This document shows positions 9,969-18,453 of a DNA stretch of 61,662 nucleotides, one piece after another (position 1 is the first letter of the stretch; the number at the start of each line of letters is the position of its first letter). Both the position numbers and the translations under genes were made by a program. The notes under the pieces were generated by a model. It was not told the origin of the DNA and ran no database searches. It worked only from the letters and a program-made list of their open reading frames with translations. Origin of the DNA: an uncultured Pelagibacteraceae bacterium. Lineage in GTDB: Bacteria > Pseudomonadota > Alphaproteobacteria > Pelagibacterales > Pelagibacteraceae. Location of the stretch: assembly GCA_902566755.1 (NCBI GenBank), contig CACFJR010000003.1, positions 1 through 61,662 on the forward strand. Direction: 5' to 3'.

Positions 9969-10048
9969 TTTAGTTTCATTTAATTCATGAATTTGTTAAA
10001 GATAAGGCATCAGAATTTAAAAAAAATGAAAATTTTAACACTTACATT

Positions 10049-11818
10049 ATGGAAAAGAATTTATACATTGATGCTTCGCATCCGGATGAAACACGCGTTG
10101 TACTTAAAGAAAACGGAAATATTGAAGACTATGAATATGAAGGTATAAAAAATACTCTCATAAAAAACAATATTTATTTAGGAAAAGTAAGTAGAATCGA
10201 ACCCTCGCTTCAGGCAGCCTTTGTTGATTTTGGTAGAGAGAGACATGGGTTTTTATCATTTAATGATATTCAATCAGATTACTACCAAATACCTTCAAGT
10301 GATTTAGAAAGAATAAAAGAAGAGGAAAAACAAGTAAGAGAAGAATTAGCAAAACAGAGTGAAAAAGAAGAGTCAGAAATTGATAACGATAAAAATGATA
10401 ATCAGGCTGTTGAGAAAAAGCTAGATGTAGAAAATCAAAATGATGGGCATTTTAAACAAAGCAAAGCCCCTTCTAAAAGATACAAAATTCAAGAGGTAAT
10501 AAAACCAAATCAAGTTATATTAGTTCAGGTATTAAAAGATGAGAGAGGCTTAAAAGGTGCAGCTTTAACAACTTTTATATCTATTGCAGGTAAATATATA
10601 GTTTTAATGCCAAATACACCGAAGGGTGGTGGTATTTCAAGAAAAATTTTTAATTCAGGTGAAAGAAAAAAAATAAGATCGATTCTAAACGAGATAACTA
10701 TTCCAAAAGAAATGGGATTAATCGTTAGAACTGCTGGCTCAAATAAAAGCAAAAATGAAATTAATTATGATCTTCAAAGTTTGTTAAAATCCTGGGAAAC
10801 AATTAAAGAAAATGCAATGAACTCAATTGCTCCAAAACTAATTCACCAGGAGAGTGACATTATTAAAAGAACTCTGAGGGATATTTACGATGATGAAACT
10901 CAAAATATAATAGTTGATGGTAATGAAGGATATCAAAAAGCAAAAAATTTTATGAAACTTTTGATGCCTAGTCACGTCAAAAAAATTAAAAAATATAGAG
11001 ATAAAGTTCCCCTTTTCATCAAAGAAAATATTGAAAGTAAACTCAATGATATTTATGACACACAAGTTAAATTATCTTCGGGAGGATATTTAGTTATCAA
11101 CCCTACGGAAGCTTTAGTTTCAATAGATGTTAACTCTGGAAGATCAATTAAACAAAAAAATGTCGAAAGCACAGCATTAGATACTAATTTGGAAGCAGCA
11201 GAGGAAATGGCCAGACAAATTAAGATAAGAGACCTTTCAGGACTCATTATAATCGACTTTATAGACATGATGAGCTTTGGAAACAGAAGACAAGTTGAAA
11301 GACGACTAAAAGAAAGATGTAGAAAAGATAGAGCAAGAATTCAAATTGGGAGAATTAGTAGCTTTGGATTGCTTGAAATGTCTCGCCAAAGATTAAGAGA
11401 AAGTAGCGTTCAATGGAATATCTCCTTAACCAATGAGTCATTTGCTCAAAAAGTAATTAAGATTGTTGAGATTAACGCTGTTAAAAACAAAGCAAAGTTT
11501 GTGAAGATTACTATACCTGAAAAAATTAAAAATTTTCTCAATGAAAATTTTAAAGAAGATATACTTTATATTGAGAAGAAAAACAAAATTAAAATATCTT
11601 TTGATGGAGATTTGTCTATATTAGTCCCCGAGTATAAAATCGAGTTTTTGAACAAAAGTAAAAAAGTTTTAGAAGAGTTAAAGAAATCAGTTGAACTAAA
11701 AAAAATAATAATTGGGAAGAAAATAGAAAAAAAACTTAAAGGAAAACCAAAATATAAGTCAAAAAACTTCAAAAAGAAAAAGTTTTTTAGAAAAAACAAA
11801 AGTAGAAGACCTAAATAA
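10049..11818 (+). CDS. rne: Ribonuclease E/G family endoribonuclease, Zn-link missing
   Basis: A 589-residue RNase E/G that cleaves single-stranded mRNA and rRNA precursors. The S1 domain begins near residue 38 ([22 protein letters not shown]) and is split by an acidic, disordered insert of roughly 70 residues, as is common in alphaproteobacterial RNase E. Catalytic aspartates are visible in LVSIDVNSG and in [10 protein letters not shown]. The CPxCxG zinc-link that normally follows LEMSRQRL is absent: the sequence runs [17 protein letters not shown] with no cysteine. The C-terminus is a short Lys-rich tail, not a long degradosome scaffold. It could equally be called rng. It overlaps thiG by 8 nt tail to tail. 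Confidence 0.9.
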   Translation: MEKNLYIDASHPDETRVVLKENGNIEDYEYEGIKNTLIKNNIYLGKVSRIEPSLQAAFVDFGRERHGFLSFNDIQSDYYQIPSSDLERIKEEEKQVREELAKQSEKEESEIDNDKNDNQAVEKKLDVENQNDGHFKQSKAPSKRYKIQEVIKPNQVILVQVLKDERGLKGAALTTFISIAGKYIVLMPNTPKGGGISRKIFNSGERKKIRSILNEITIPKEMGLIVRTAGSNKSKNEINYDLQSLLKSWETIKENAMNSIAPKLIHQESDIIKRTLRDIYDDETQNIIVDGNEGYQKAKNFMKLLMPSHVKKIKKYRDKVPLFIKENIESKLNDIYDTQVKLSSGGYLVINPTEALVSIDVNSGRSIKQKNVESTALDTNLEAAEEMARQIKIRDLSGLIIIDFIDMMSFGNRRQVERRLKERCRKDRARIQIGRISSFGLLEMSRQRLRESSVQWNISLTNESFAQKVIKIVEINAVKNKAKFVKITIPEKIKNFLNENFKEDILYIEKKNKIKISFDGDLSILVPEYKIEFLNKSKKVLEELKKSVELKKIIIGKKIEKKLKGKPKYKSKNFKKKKFFRKNKSRRPK

Positions 11819-12581
11819 TACCTTTGTTTGTTGTTGAGGCAGATCCGTGTAACGTTTTTAAAATTCTTCCTGAAATAAAAGATTTTCTTCCTGATATAAC
11901 AGCAAACTTCATGGCTTGAGCCATTTCAAATGGTTTCTTTGCTCTTGCAATTGCTGTATTAATTAAAACACCATCACATCCTAATTCCATAGCAATGACT
12001 GCATCTGAAGCTTGGCCAATACCAGCATCAATTATAACAGGTAACTTTGTTTGATTTCTAATTATTCTTATGTTTGTATAATTCTGAATACCTAAGCCAG
12101 ATCCAATAGGAGCTGCTAATGGCATAATAGCAACTGCACCTGAATCTTCTAAACGTTTTGCCATTAGTGGGTCATCATTACAGTATACCATCACTTTGAA
12201 TCCCTCTTTTGATAAAACTTCAGTAGATCTTAATGTCTCAATCATGTCTGGGAATAAATTTTTTTTATCTCCTAGAACTTCAAGTTTAACTAATTTCCAA
12301 CCCCCTATTTCTCTTGCTAATCGCAAGGTTCTAAGTGCATCTTCCGAGGTGAAACATCCAGCTGTATTAGGAAGATAAGTAATTTTTTTTGGATCAATAT
12401 AATCCATCAGTAAAGGTTTTTTTTTATCAACTATATTTACCCTCCTGACTGCTACAGTAACTATGTCAGCACCTGAATATTTAATTGCTTTTGCACATTC
12501 TGAAAAACTTTTATATTTTCCAGTACCCACAATTAACCTTGACTTGAATTTCTTATTAGCAATTTTAAAAAAATCCTTCAT
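11811..12581 (-). CDS. thiG: Thiazole synthase ThiG
   Basis: A TIM-barrel enzyme of 256 residues that condenses deoxyxylulose-5-phosphate, dehydroglycine and ThiS-thiocarboxylate into the thiazole phosphate of thiamin. The Schiff-base lysine lies in [11 protein letters not shown]. Phosphate-binding GSGLGIQN and [10 protein letters not shown], and the C-terminal [11 protein letters not shown], are typical. The ATG at 12581 overlaps the thiS stop (TGATG); a TTG one codon upstream is less likely. Cultured SAR11 strains are known to lack thiC and to need the pyrimidine precursor from outside, so this gene fits a half-retained thiamin pathway. Confidence 0.95.
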   Translation of the reverse strand: MKDFFKIANKKFKSRLIVGTGKYKSFSECAKAIKYSGADIVTVAVRRVNIVDKKKPLLMDYIDPKKITYLPNTAGCFTSEDALRTLRLAREIGGWKLVKLEVLGDKKNLFPDMIETLRSTEVLSKEGFKVMVYCNDDPLMAKRLEDSGAVAIMPLAAPIGSGLGIQNYTNIRIIRNQTKLPVIIDAGIGQASDAVIAMELGCDGVLINTAIARAKKPFEMAQAMKFAVISGRKSFISGRILKTLHGSASTTNKGII

Positions 12582-12799
12582 CAACCTCCTCCAATAAAAT
12601 GCACAATTTCTACCTTATCTTTATTTTTTAAATATAAATTTTTAATAGATTTCTTATTTATTATTTCTTTATTCAATTCAATGGCTACTTTATCTGTTGA
12701 TAATTTTAAAGACCTTACTAAATCGTAAACTGATGTTATCTTTTTTAAAGATCTTGATTTTCCATTCAAAATAATTTTGATTTTTTTGGTTTTTTTCAT
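12581..12799 (-). CDS. thiS: Sulfur carrier protein ThiS
   Basis: A 72-residue ubiquitin-like beta-grasp protein ending in the diagnostic GGG (FIGGG). The terminal Gly is adenylated and then converted to the thiocarboxylate that gives sulfur to ThiG. It opens the thiS-thiG pair. Its ATG is only 12 nt from the ATG of the divergent aroQ, so its promoter must lie within aroQ coding sequence or in these 12 bases. No ThiF, ThiO or ThiH is visible nearby. Confidence 0.92.
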   Translation of the reverse strand: MKKTKKIKIILNGKSRSLKKITSVYDLVRSLKLSTDKVAIELNKEIINKKSIKNLYLKNKDKVEIVHFIGGG

Positions 12800-12811
12800 T
12801 ATGTATAACTT

Positions 12812-13258
12812 ATGAGTTTAAATATACTTTTTCTAAACGGTCCAAATCTTAATCTATTAGGCCAAAGAGAACAATCACAATATGGTTCTATAACTTATGA
12901 AGATTTAAAAAAAAAATGTGAAGAAAAATGTAAAGAGCTTGATCTTAAAGTTGAATTTACTCAATCAAATGTAGAAGGTGAAATAGTGTCTATAATACAA
13001 TCAGCAAATGAAAAATTTGATGGAATTATAATCAATGCAGCAGCATTTACCCATACATCCGTAGCTATTAGAGATGCATTAGAAATATTTAAAAAAAAGA
13101 AAATAGAGGTCCATATATCAAATATTTACAAAAGAGAGGAATTTAGACAGAAATCTCTAATAAGTGATGTAGTAAATGGTGGAATTTTTGGTCTTGGAGG
13201 TGAAGGATATATTTTAGCCATAATAGCAATGCATAAACTTTTAAAAAATGAAAATTAA
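12812..13258 (+). CDS. aroQ: 3-dehydroquinate dehydratase, type II
   Basis: A 148-residue type II dehydroquinase that removes water from 3-dehydroquinate in the shikimate pathway. The N-terminal NGPNLNLLG loop, the active-site Tyr24 in QYGS, INAAAFTHTSVA with the catalytic His, and EVHISN are all present. It normally forms a dodecamer in the cytosol. It leads an aroQ-accB-accC run, overlapping accB by 11 nt; this order is widespread in proteobacteria. Confidence 0.96.
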   Translation: MSLNILFLNGPNLNLLGQREQSQYGSITYEDLKKKCEEKCKELDLKVEFTQSNVEGEIVSIIQSANEKFDGIIINAAAFTHTSVAIRDALEIFKKKKIEVHISNIYKREEFRQKSLISDVVNGGIFGLGGEGYILAIIAMHKLLKNEN

Positions 13259-13664
13259 TAAAAAATTAATTAAAGAATTGGTTGATAACCTAGAAGAATT
13301 TAAACTTACTGAACTTGAGTATTCTGAAAAAGATACAAAAATTAAAGTGTCTAGACAAAATAAATTAAGCCAAAATATATCACCAGAAATTACAATAGAA
13401 AAAAATAAGAAAAAAGTTGAAATCATATCTGGGACTGAAATCAAATCTCCAATAATTGGCACGGCTTATTTGGCACCTGAACCGGGGGCAAAAAAATTTG
13501 TCGAAACTGGTAAAAAAATTAAAAAAGGTGATACTGTAATGATAGTTGAGGCCATGAAAACAATGAATCATGTTCCCTCTCCTAAAGACGGCGTCGTTCA
13601 AAGTGTGAATGTTGAAGACGGTCAACCCGTTGAGTATGGTCAGACTCTCGTAGTAATCGATTAA
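13248..13664 (+). CDS. accB: Acetyl-CoA carboxylase biotin carboxyl carrier protein
   Basis: A 138-residue BCCP. The C-terminal biotinyl domain (about 62-138) contains EAMKTMN, with Lys104 as the biotin attachment site. The N-terminal 30 residues form the oligomerisation segment and a charged linker joins the two. It carries CO2 from AccC to the transferase subunits in the first step of fatty-acid synthesis. The ATG at 13248 lies inside the aroQ end, and accC begins 2 nt after its stop. Confidence 0.96.
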   Translation: MKINKKLIKELVDNLEEFKLTELEYSEKDTKIKVSRQNKLSQNISPEITIEKNKKKVEIISGTEIKSPIIGTAYLAPEPGAKKFVETGKKIKKGDTVMIVEAMKTMNHVPSPKDGVVQSVNVEDGQPVEYGQTLVVID

Positions 13665-13666
13665 AA

Positions 13667-15004
13667 ATGTTTAAAAAAATTTTAATAGCTAATAGAGGTG
13701 AGATAGCTGTTAGGATTATTAGAGCATGTAAAGAATGGGGAATTCAAACAGTAGCAATACATTCAGATGTAGATAAAGAAAGTATGCATGTTAAACTAGC
13801 CGATGAGAGTATTTGCGTTGGCTCTCATCAGCCTGCTAATAGCTATTTAAATATTCCTGCAATATTATCAGCGATAGAGATAACAAAAACTGAAGCAGTT
13901 CATCCAGGATATGGATTTTTGTCAGAAAATTTTAATTTTGCCAACATGCTTGAAGAAAATAATATAAAATTTATTGGACCGTCTTCAAAACTTATCAAGA
14001 TGATGGGTGATAAAATTGAAGCAAAAAAAATTGCAAAAAAATATGGTTTGCCTGTTATCGAGGGTTCTGAGGGTGGTATCTCAGATTTAGAAAGTGGTAA
14101 AAAGTTAGCCAAAGAAATTGGGTTTCCTATCCTTATTAAAGCTGCTGGTGGAGGTGGTGGAAAGGGAATGAAGATTGTAAGGTCTGAAAAAGAATTTGAT
14201 AACTTATTTTTAACTGCTAAATCAGAGGCTAAGAAATTTTTTGCAAATGATGAGGTATATATTGAAAAATTTTTTCAAAATCCACGTCATATTGAAGTTC
14301 AAGTGCTTTCGGGAAAAAATCATACAGTCCACTTGCATGAAAGAGATTGTTCTGTTCAAAGACGACATCAAAAATTAATTGAAGAAACTCCAAGTCCTGT
14401 TTTGACTGATGAAATTCGTAAAGATCTATTTGATAGGACAGTTAATATGGTATCTAAAATTGGTTACGAAGGAGCTGGAACAGTAGAGTTTATTTATGAA
14501 GATGGTAAATTTTATTTTTTAGAAATGAACACAAGGGTTCAAGTTGAACATCCTGTTACAGAGATGGTCACTGGAATAGATATTATCAAAGAACAAATAT
14601 GGATTGCATATACAGGAAACACTGCCTTAGAACAGTCTGACATTAACCCGAGGGGTCATGCTATTGAGTGTAGAATAAACGCAGAAGACCCAAGCAGAAA
14701 TTTTCAGCCATCCCCAGGGTTAATTGGAATGTGTCATCAACCGTCAGGGTTTAGAACCAGAGTGGATAGTTCGATTTATCAAGGTTTCAAAGTAACACCC
14801 TACTACGACAGTATGGTATGTAAACTAATTTGTCATGGCAGAAATAGAACGGAAGCAATACAGCGAACTTTAAGATCTTTAGACGAATTTGTTATAGAGG
14901 GAATTACAACAACAATTAAGTTACACAAAAAACTTTTGAATCACGAAAAATTTATTGATTCAAAATTCAATGTAACTTGGCTAGACAACGAAAAAATTGT
15001 TTAA
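13667..15004 (+). CDS. accC: Acetyl-CoA carboxylase biotin carboxylase subunit
   Basis: A 445-residue ATP-grasp enzyme that carboxylates the biotin of AccB using ATP and bicarbonate. Visible motifs are the N-terminal FKKILIANRGEIAVRI, the glycine-rich ATP loop GGGGGKGMK, HLHERDCSVQRRHQK and the catalytic EMNTRVQVEHPVTE. Length and architecture are standard. In many alphaproteobacteria aat (leucyl/phenylalanyl-tRNA-protein transferase) follows; here the next gene is the convergent DUF2155 gene. The two stops share the TTAA at 15001-15004. Confidence 0.97.
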   Translation: MFKKILIANRGEIAVRIIRACKEWGIQTVAIHSDVDKESMHVKLADESICVGSHQPANSYLNIPAILSAIEITKTEAVHPGYGFLSENFNFANMLEENNIKFIGPSSKLIKMMGDKIEAKKIAKKYGLPVIEGSEGGISDLESGKKLAKEIGFPILIKAAGGGGGKGMKIVRSEKEFDNLFLTAKSEAKKFFANDEVYIEKFFQNPRHIEVQVLSGKNHTVHLHERDCSVQRRHQKLIEETPSPVLTDEIRKDLFDRTVNMVSKIGYEGAGTVEFIYEDGKFYFLEMNTRVQVEHPVTEMVTGIDIIKEQIWIAYTGNTALEQSDINPRGHAIECRINAEDPSRNFQPSPGLIGMCHQPSGFRTRVDSSIYQGFKVTPYYDSMVCKLICHGRNRTEAIQRTLRSLDEFVIEGITTTIKLHKKLLNHEKFIDSKFNVTWLDNEKIV

Positions 15005-15402
15005 TAACATTTTAAAATCCATAAGTCGTAAACTGGGTGATCAAAAACTTGGATTGACGGACTGGATGAAAAAGTCCATCCATTAAAAACAAAAACCTCG
15101 TCATTATTAGAATTTTTATTATCCTTTACTTGAAGATATGTGGTTATTTCTGGATTATCGTCAAATTTAGAATTTTTGCATTTCAAAACTTTAATTTCTA
15201 AATTTTTATATAAAAAATTTTCGCCAATATTTAAATTTAATAATTTACTTTTTGAACTTAGTTTGTCTAAAATTCTAATATCAATTTTTTTTCCAAAATA
15301 ATCAAGGTCATCAGCTTGAACAGCGTTTATCGTAAGAAGATAAAAAAAAATTGAGATTATTGCAATTTTACTCTTTCCAAGATTTATATTTTTTATTTTC
15401 AT
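15001..15402 (-). CDS. DUF2155 periplasmic protein
   Basis: About 133 residues with a cleavable-looking signal peptide (hydrophobic stretch ending near AVQA). It is followed by a DUF2155 domain, recognised by the ending NGWTFSSSPSIQVFDHPVYDLWILKC and a mid-domain KVLKC. The ATG at 15402 gives a normal signal peptide; a GTG two codons upstream is an alternative. The function is unknown. It overlaps the end of the NDUFA12-type gene, a pairing conserved in alphaproteobacteria, so a link to respiratory or envelope assembly is possible but unproven. Confidence 0.8.
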   Translation of the reverse strand: MKIKNINLGKSKIAIISIFFYLLTINAVQADDLDYFGKKIDIRILDKLSSKSKLLNLNIGENFLYKNLEIKVLKCKNSKFDDNPEITTYLQVKDNKNSNNDEVFVFNGWTFSSSPSIQVFDHPVYDLWILKCY

Positions 15403-15724
15403 TTTCACTTTTTTTGGGATGATAGGCTTTATCTGTTCCAGTAAGATTGGGTTTGTGGGACTTTTGCCAAGAAAATTTTTTTTGATCTTGGACTTTTTCT
15501 ATTTTATTTTTTGTAAAATGAATCCAAGAAAACCACTCATTAGGTATTTTTGTTGAATCTACTTCTCCATTATATATAACCCATCTTCGTCCATTTTTGC
15601 TTTCATAGTATTTGTTGCCATTTTCATCTTTGCCAACAAATTTTCCTTTGAAAAAAGTGTGAAGTCTTGTTCCTAGGGTTTGGTGATTCCACCATGTGAA
15701 AATTTGTTTAAATAGAGTCAACAT
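15368..15724 (-). CDS. NDUFA12-type accessory subunit of complex I
   Basis: A 118-residue soluble protein matching the NDUFA12 (B17.2) family. It has an N-terminal WWNHQTLGTRLHTFFKGKFVGKDENGNKYY segment and the GRRWVIYNGEVDSTKIPNEW motif, then PHKPNLTGT-like residues near the end. In mitochondria and alphaproteobacteria it is a small supernumerary subunit on the matrix/cytosolic arm of NADH:ubiquinone oxidoreductase. It is upstream of and overlaps the DUF2155 gene, and is divergent from the next gene. Confidence 0.9.
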   Translation of the reverse strand: MLTLFKQIFTWWNHQTLGTRLHTFFKGKFVGKDENGNKYYESKNGRRWVIYNGEVDSTKIPNEWFSWIHFTKNKIEKVQDQKKFSWQKSHKPNLTGTDKAYHPKKSENENKKYKSWKE

Positions 15725-15767
15725 AAAAAATTAGTTTTTTTTCAATTTTAAATTGTAAAAAATAAAT

Positions 15768-15795
15768 TAGACTAAAAATTAATTTTGTATATACA
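15768..15795 (+). promoter_or_regulatory. Candidate promoter for the NrdJ-C-like gene
   Basis: TAGACT (15768-15773), a 16-nt spacer and TATACA (15790-15795) lie 40 nt before the ATG at 15835. A clear Shine-Dalgarno AAGGAA at about 15823-15828 follows. The spacing fits a housekeeping sigma promoter, but the region is so AT-rich that chance matches are likely. Confidence 0.35.
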
Positions 15796-15834
15796 ATAGA
15801 ATCTTTAATACTCAAAATAAATAAGGAAATTATC

Positions 15835-16665
15835 ATGGCAAAATATCTCGTTGAAACCTTTTATACCTGCACTTTTAAAGTAAGTCATTACCTAGATAAA
15901 ATAGGCGAAAAAGAATTAGAAAATCTTGAAAAAAAAGAAGATGGAAAATTTGAAATATTAGACATGAAAATTGATAATCGAAAAACTAAAAATTTAGATA
16001 AGAATCTTAAAACAGTAGACAATCTCAGTGATAAAGAAAAACAAATCAAGACAGTAAACAAAATTGATGACAATAAAAATATGAATAATACTTTTGTCAA
16101 AAATTTAAATGATTCAGTTAATAAAAGATTTAGTATGCCCGACAGAAGAAAAGGTTATATTCAAAAAGCTACCATAGGAGATCACAAGGTTTACTTACAT
16201 ACAGGTGAATATGAGGATGGAAAGATTGGTGAAATTTTTATCGATACTAGTAAAGAAGGTGAACTAGTGAAAGCTTTAATGAATAATTTTGCCATAGCTA
16301 TATCTTTGGGTTTGCAGTATGGCGTTCCATTGGACGAATTTGTCAGTGCTTATGTAGACACAAAATTTGAACCATCGGGAAAAGTTTATGGTAATGATAG
16401 AATTCTTTCTGCCTCGTCTATTTTAGATTATATTTTTAGAGAACTTGCTATTTCATACTTAAATAGAGAAGATCTTGCTCATACTCCATCAATTGGAAGA
16501 TCAGACAAGACGGATGAAAAAAATGCAGGAGTTATGAATGATGAAAATAACGAGTTAATCAAAATTGTAAAAGATATCACCAGTAAGGGTTTTGTAAGAA
16601 ACGATTATAAAAGAAAACTTATTGACTTATCCGATATCAGAATAAATCTTAAAGGAAAAAAGTAA
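15835..16665 (+). CDS. Orphan protein similar to the C-terminal region of B12-dependent ribonucleotide reductase (NrdJb-like)
   Basis: A 276-residue soluble protein. Residues about 100-217 ([75 protein letters not shown]) match the region after the catalytic barrel of class II RNR NrdJ. That region is a separate NrdJb chain in some bacteria. The first 55 residues form another domain ([28 protein letters not shown]), joined by a charged linker. No catalytic barrel, glycyl or cysteine radical site, or C-terminal CxxC is present; the only cysteine is near residue 12. It cannot be a reductase on its own. A partner or regulatory role is inferred. Confidence 0.72.
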   Translation: MAKYLVETFYTCTFKVSHYLDKIGEKELENLEKKEDGKFEILDMKIDNRKTKNLDKNLKTVDNLSDKEKQIKTVNKIDDNKNMNNTFVKNLNDSVNKRFSMPDRRKGYIQKATIGDHKVYLHTGEYEDGKIGEIFIDTSKEGELVKALMNNFAIAISLGLQYGVPLDEFVSAYVDTKFEPSGKVYGNDRILSASSILDYIFRELAISYLNREDLAHTPSIGRSDKTDEKNAGVMNDENNELIKIVKDITSKGFVRNDYKRKLIDLSDIRINLKGKK

Positions 16666-18453
16666 TTATTTTTTTTGGATAATTGAAAGCTGAAGTTCTT
16701 TTAATTGTTCTTCACTGACCTCAGATGGTGCCATCATCATTAAATCTTGAGCATTCTGGTTCATTGGGAACATTGTAACCTCTCTTATATTTGCCTCATT
16801 TGCAAGTAACATTACTATTCTGTCAATTCCTGGAGCTATTCCACCGTGAGGAGGTGCACCATAACTTAGTGCATTTATCATTCCGCTAAACTTACTATCT
16901 ACATCTTTTTTTTTGTATCCAGCTATTTCAAAAAGTTTATACATTAATTCTGGGATATGATTTCTAATTGCTCCAGAAGATAATTCAATTCCATTGCAAA
17001 CAATATCATATTGATATGCTTTCATTTCTAATGGTTTAGAAAAATCAATATCTTTTATTTCTCCTTGGGGCATTGAAAAGGGGTTATGACTAAATTTAAT
17101 TTTTTTTGTTTTTTCATCTACTTCATACATGGGATAATCAATTATCCAACAAAACGAAAATACATCATTAGATATTAAGTTCAAATCCTCAGCAATTTTG
17201 TTTCTTGCTAAAGAGAGAACTTTTTCAACATCTTTTTTTTGTCCACATGACATGAAAATACTGTCACCAATTTTAGAATTAGTTAATTTCAAAATTTTTT
17301 CACAAGCTTCTGAAGAAAAAAACTTTCCAACAGGACCCTTACCTACAATTTTACTATTTTCTTCAATAAAGGTGAAATATGCTAAACCGCCTGATCCTTC
17401 TTTCTTGGCCCAATTATCAATGTTATCGAAAAAACTTCTTGGTTTATCTTTCGTATTCTTTGTAATGATTGCTTTTACAACTTTTCCTTTTGAAACTTCT
17501 TTTTTAAAAATATCAAATTTTACATCATCTCTGCTAAAAATTTCTGTAATATTGGAGATAGTCAGTGGATTTCTTAGATCGGGTTTATCTGTTCCATATT
17601 TTTCAATTGCTTCTGAATATTTTATTCTAGGAAATTTTTCATTTGCTAGTTTTTTATTCGAAAATTCCTTAAACAATTTTAGAAATAGGTTCTCAATTAC
17701 AAAAAAAACATCTTCTTGTTCAACAAATGACATCTCTATATCTAGTTGGTAAAATTCACCAGGACTTCTATCTGCTCTTGCATCCTCGTCTCTGAAGCAG
17801 GGCGCAATTTGAAAATATTTATCAAATCCTGAAACCATTATTAGTTGTTTAAATTGTTGTGGTGCTTGGGGTAAAGCGTAAAATTTTCCAGGATTTAATC
17901 TACTTGGAACAAGAAAGTCTCTTGCTCCTTCAGGACTTGATGAAGTTAATATGGGAGTTTGAAACTCTAAAAAATCCATCTTTTCCATTTCTTTTCTAAT
18001 AAAAGAAATTACTTTTGATCTTAAGATAATATTATTATGAATTTGTTTTCTTCTTAAATCTAGAAATCTATACTTAAGTCTTATCTCCTCAGAATATTCT
18101 TGATCACTAAAAACAGGGAGAGGCAACTCTTTTGTTTTTCCAACAATTTCGAATTTTTCAATAGCAACTTCGATCTCACCTGTTAAAAGATCTTTATTAA
18201 TTGTTTCTTTGGTTCTTTCTATAACTTTACCATTTATTTTTATAACTGTTTCAAGTTGAAGCTTTTCCAATTCTTTAAAAAATTTATTTTCTTTATCAAT
18301 TACACATTGAGTTATCCCATAATGATCTCTAAGATCGATGAAAAGAAGATTTCCATGATCTCTTTTTTTATTTATCCAGCCAGATAAAATTACATCTTTT
18401 TTAGTAAATTTTTTTGTGAGTTCACCACAAGTATGTGTTCTAAATTTATTCAA
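16666..18453 (-). CDS. aspS: Aspartyl-tRNA synthetase
   Basis: A 595-residue class II synthetase of the bacterial type, with an N-terminal OB-fold (SGWINKKRDHGNLLFIDLRDHYG) and the catalytic core (RFLDLRRKQI, FLEFQTPIL, FYALPQAPQQFKQLIM, CFRDEDARADRSPGEF). It also has the GAD insertion domain and the final GIAPGIDRIVMLL. Alphaproteobacteria of this type usually also charge tRNA-Asn; that is not tested here. The start is a TTG at 18453 overlapping the hdaA stop (TTGA); no ATG lies close enough to keep RTHTCGEL. It abuts the convergent upstream gene end with no gap. Confidence 0.96.
   Translation of the reverse strand: MNKFRTHTCGELTKKFTKKDVILSGWINKKRDHGNLLFIDLRDHYGITQCVIDKENKFFKELEKLQLETVIKINGKVIERTKETINKDLLTGEIEVAIEKFEIVGKTKELPLPVFSDQEYSEEIRLKYRFLDLRRKQIHNNIILRSKVISFIRKEMEKMDFLEFQTPILTSSSPEGARDFLVPSRLNPGKFYALPQAPQQFKQLIMVSGFDKYFQIAPCFRDEDARADRSPGEFYQLDIEMSFVEQEDVFFVIENLFLKLFKEFSNKKLANEKFPRIKYSEAIEKYGTDKPDLRNPLTISNITEIFSRDDVKFDIFKKEVSKGKVVKAIITKNTKDKPRSFFDNIDNWAKKEGSGGLAYFTFIEENSKIVGKGPVGKFFSSEACEKILKLTNSKIGDSIFMSCGQKKDVEKVLSLARNKIAEDLNLISNDVFSFCWIIDYPMYEVDEKTKKIKFSHNPFSMPQGEIKDIDFSKPLEMKAYQYDIVCNGIELSSGAIRNHIPELMYKLFEIAGYKKKDVDSKFSGMINALSYGAPPHGGIAPGIDRIVMLLANEANIREVTMFPMNQNAQDLMMMAPSEVSEEQLKELQLSIIQKK

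Noticed and set aside
17198-17752. 184-codon + strand open frame inside aspS
   Set aside because: It is antisense to well-conserved aspS motifs and has no recognisable domain; long shadow frames arise from the biased codon use.
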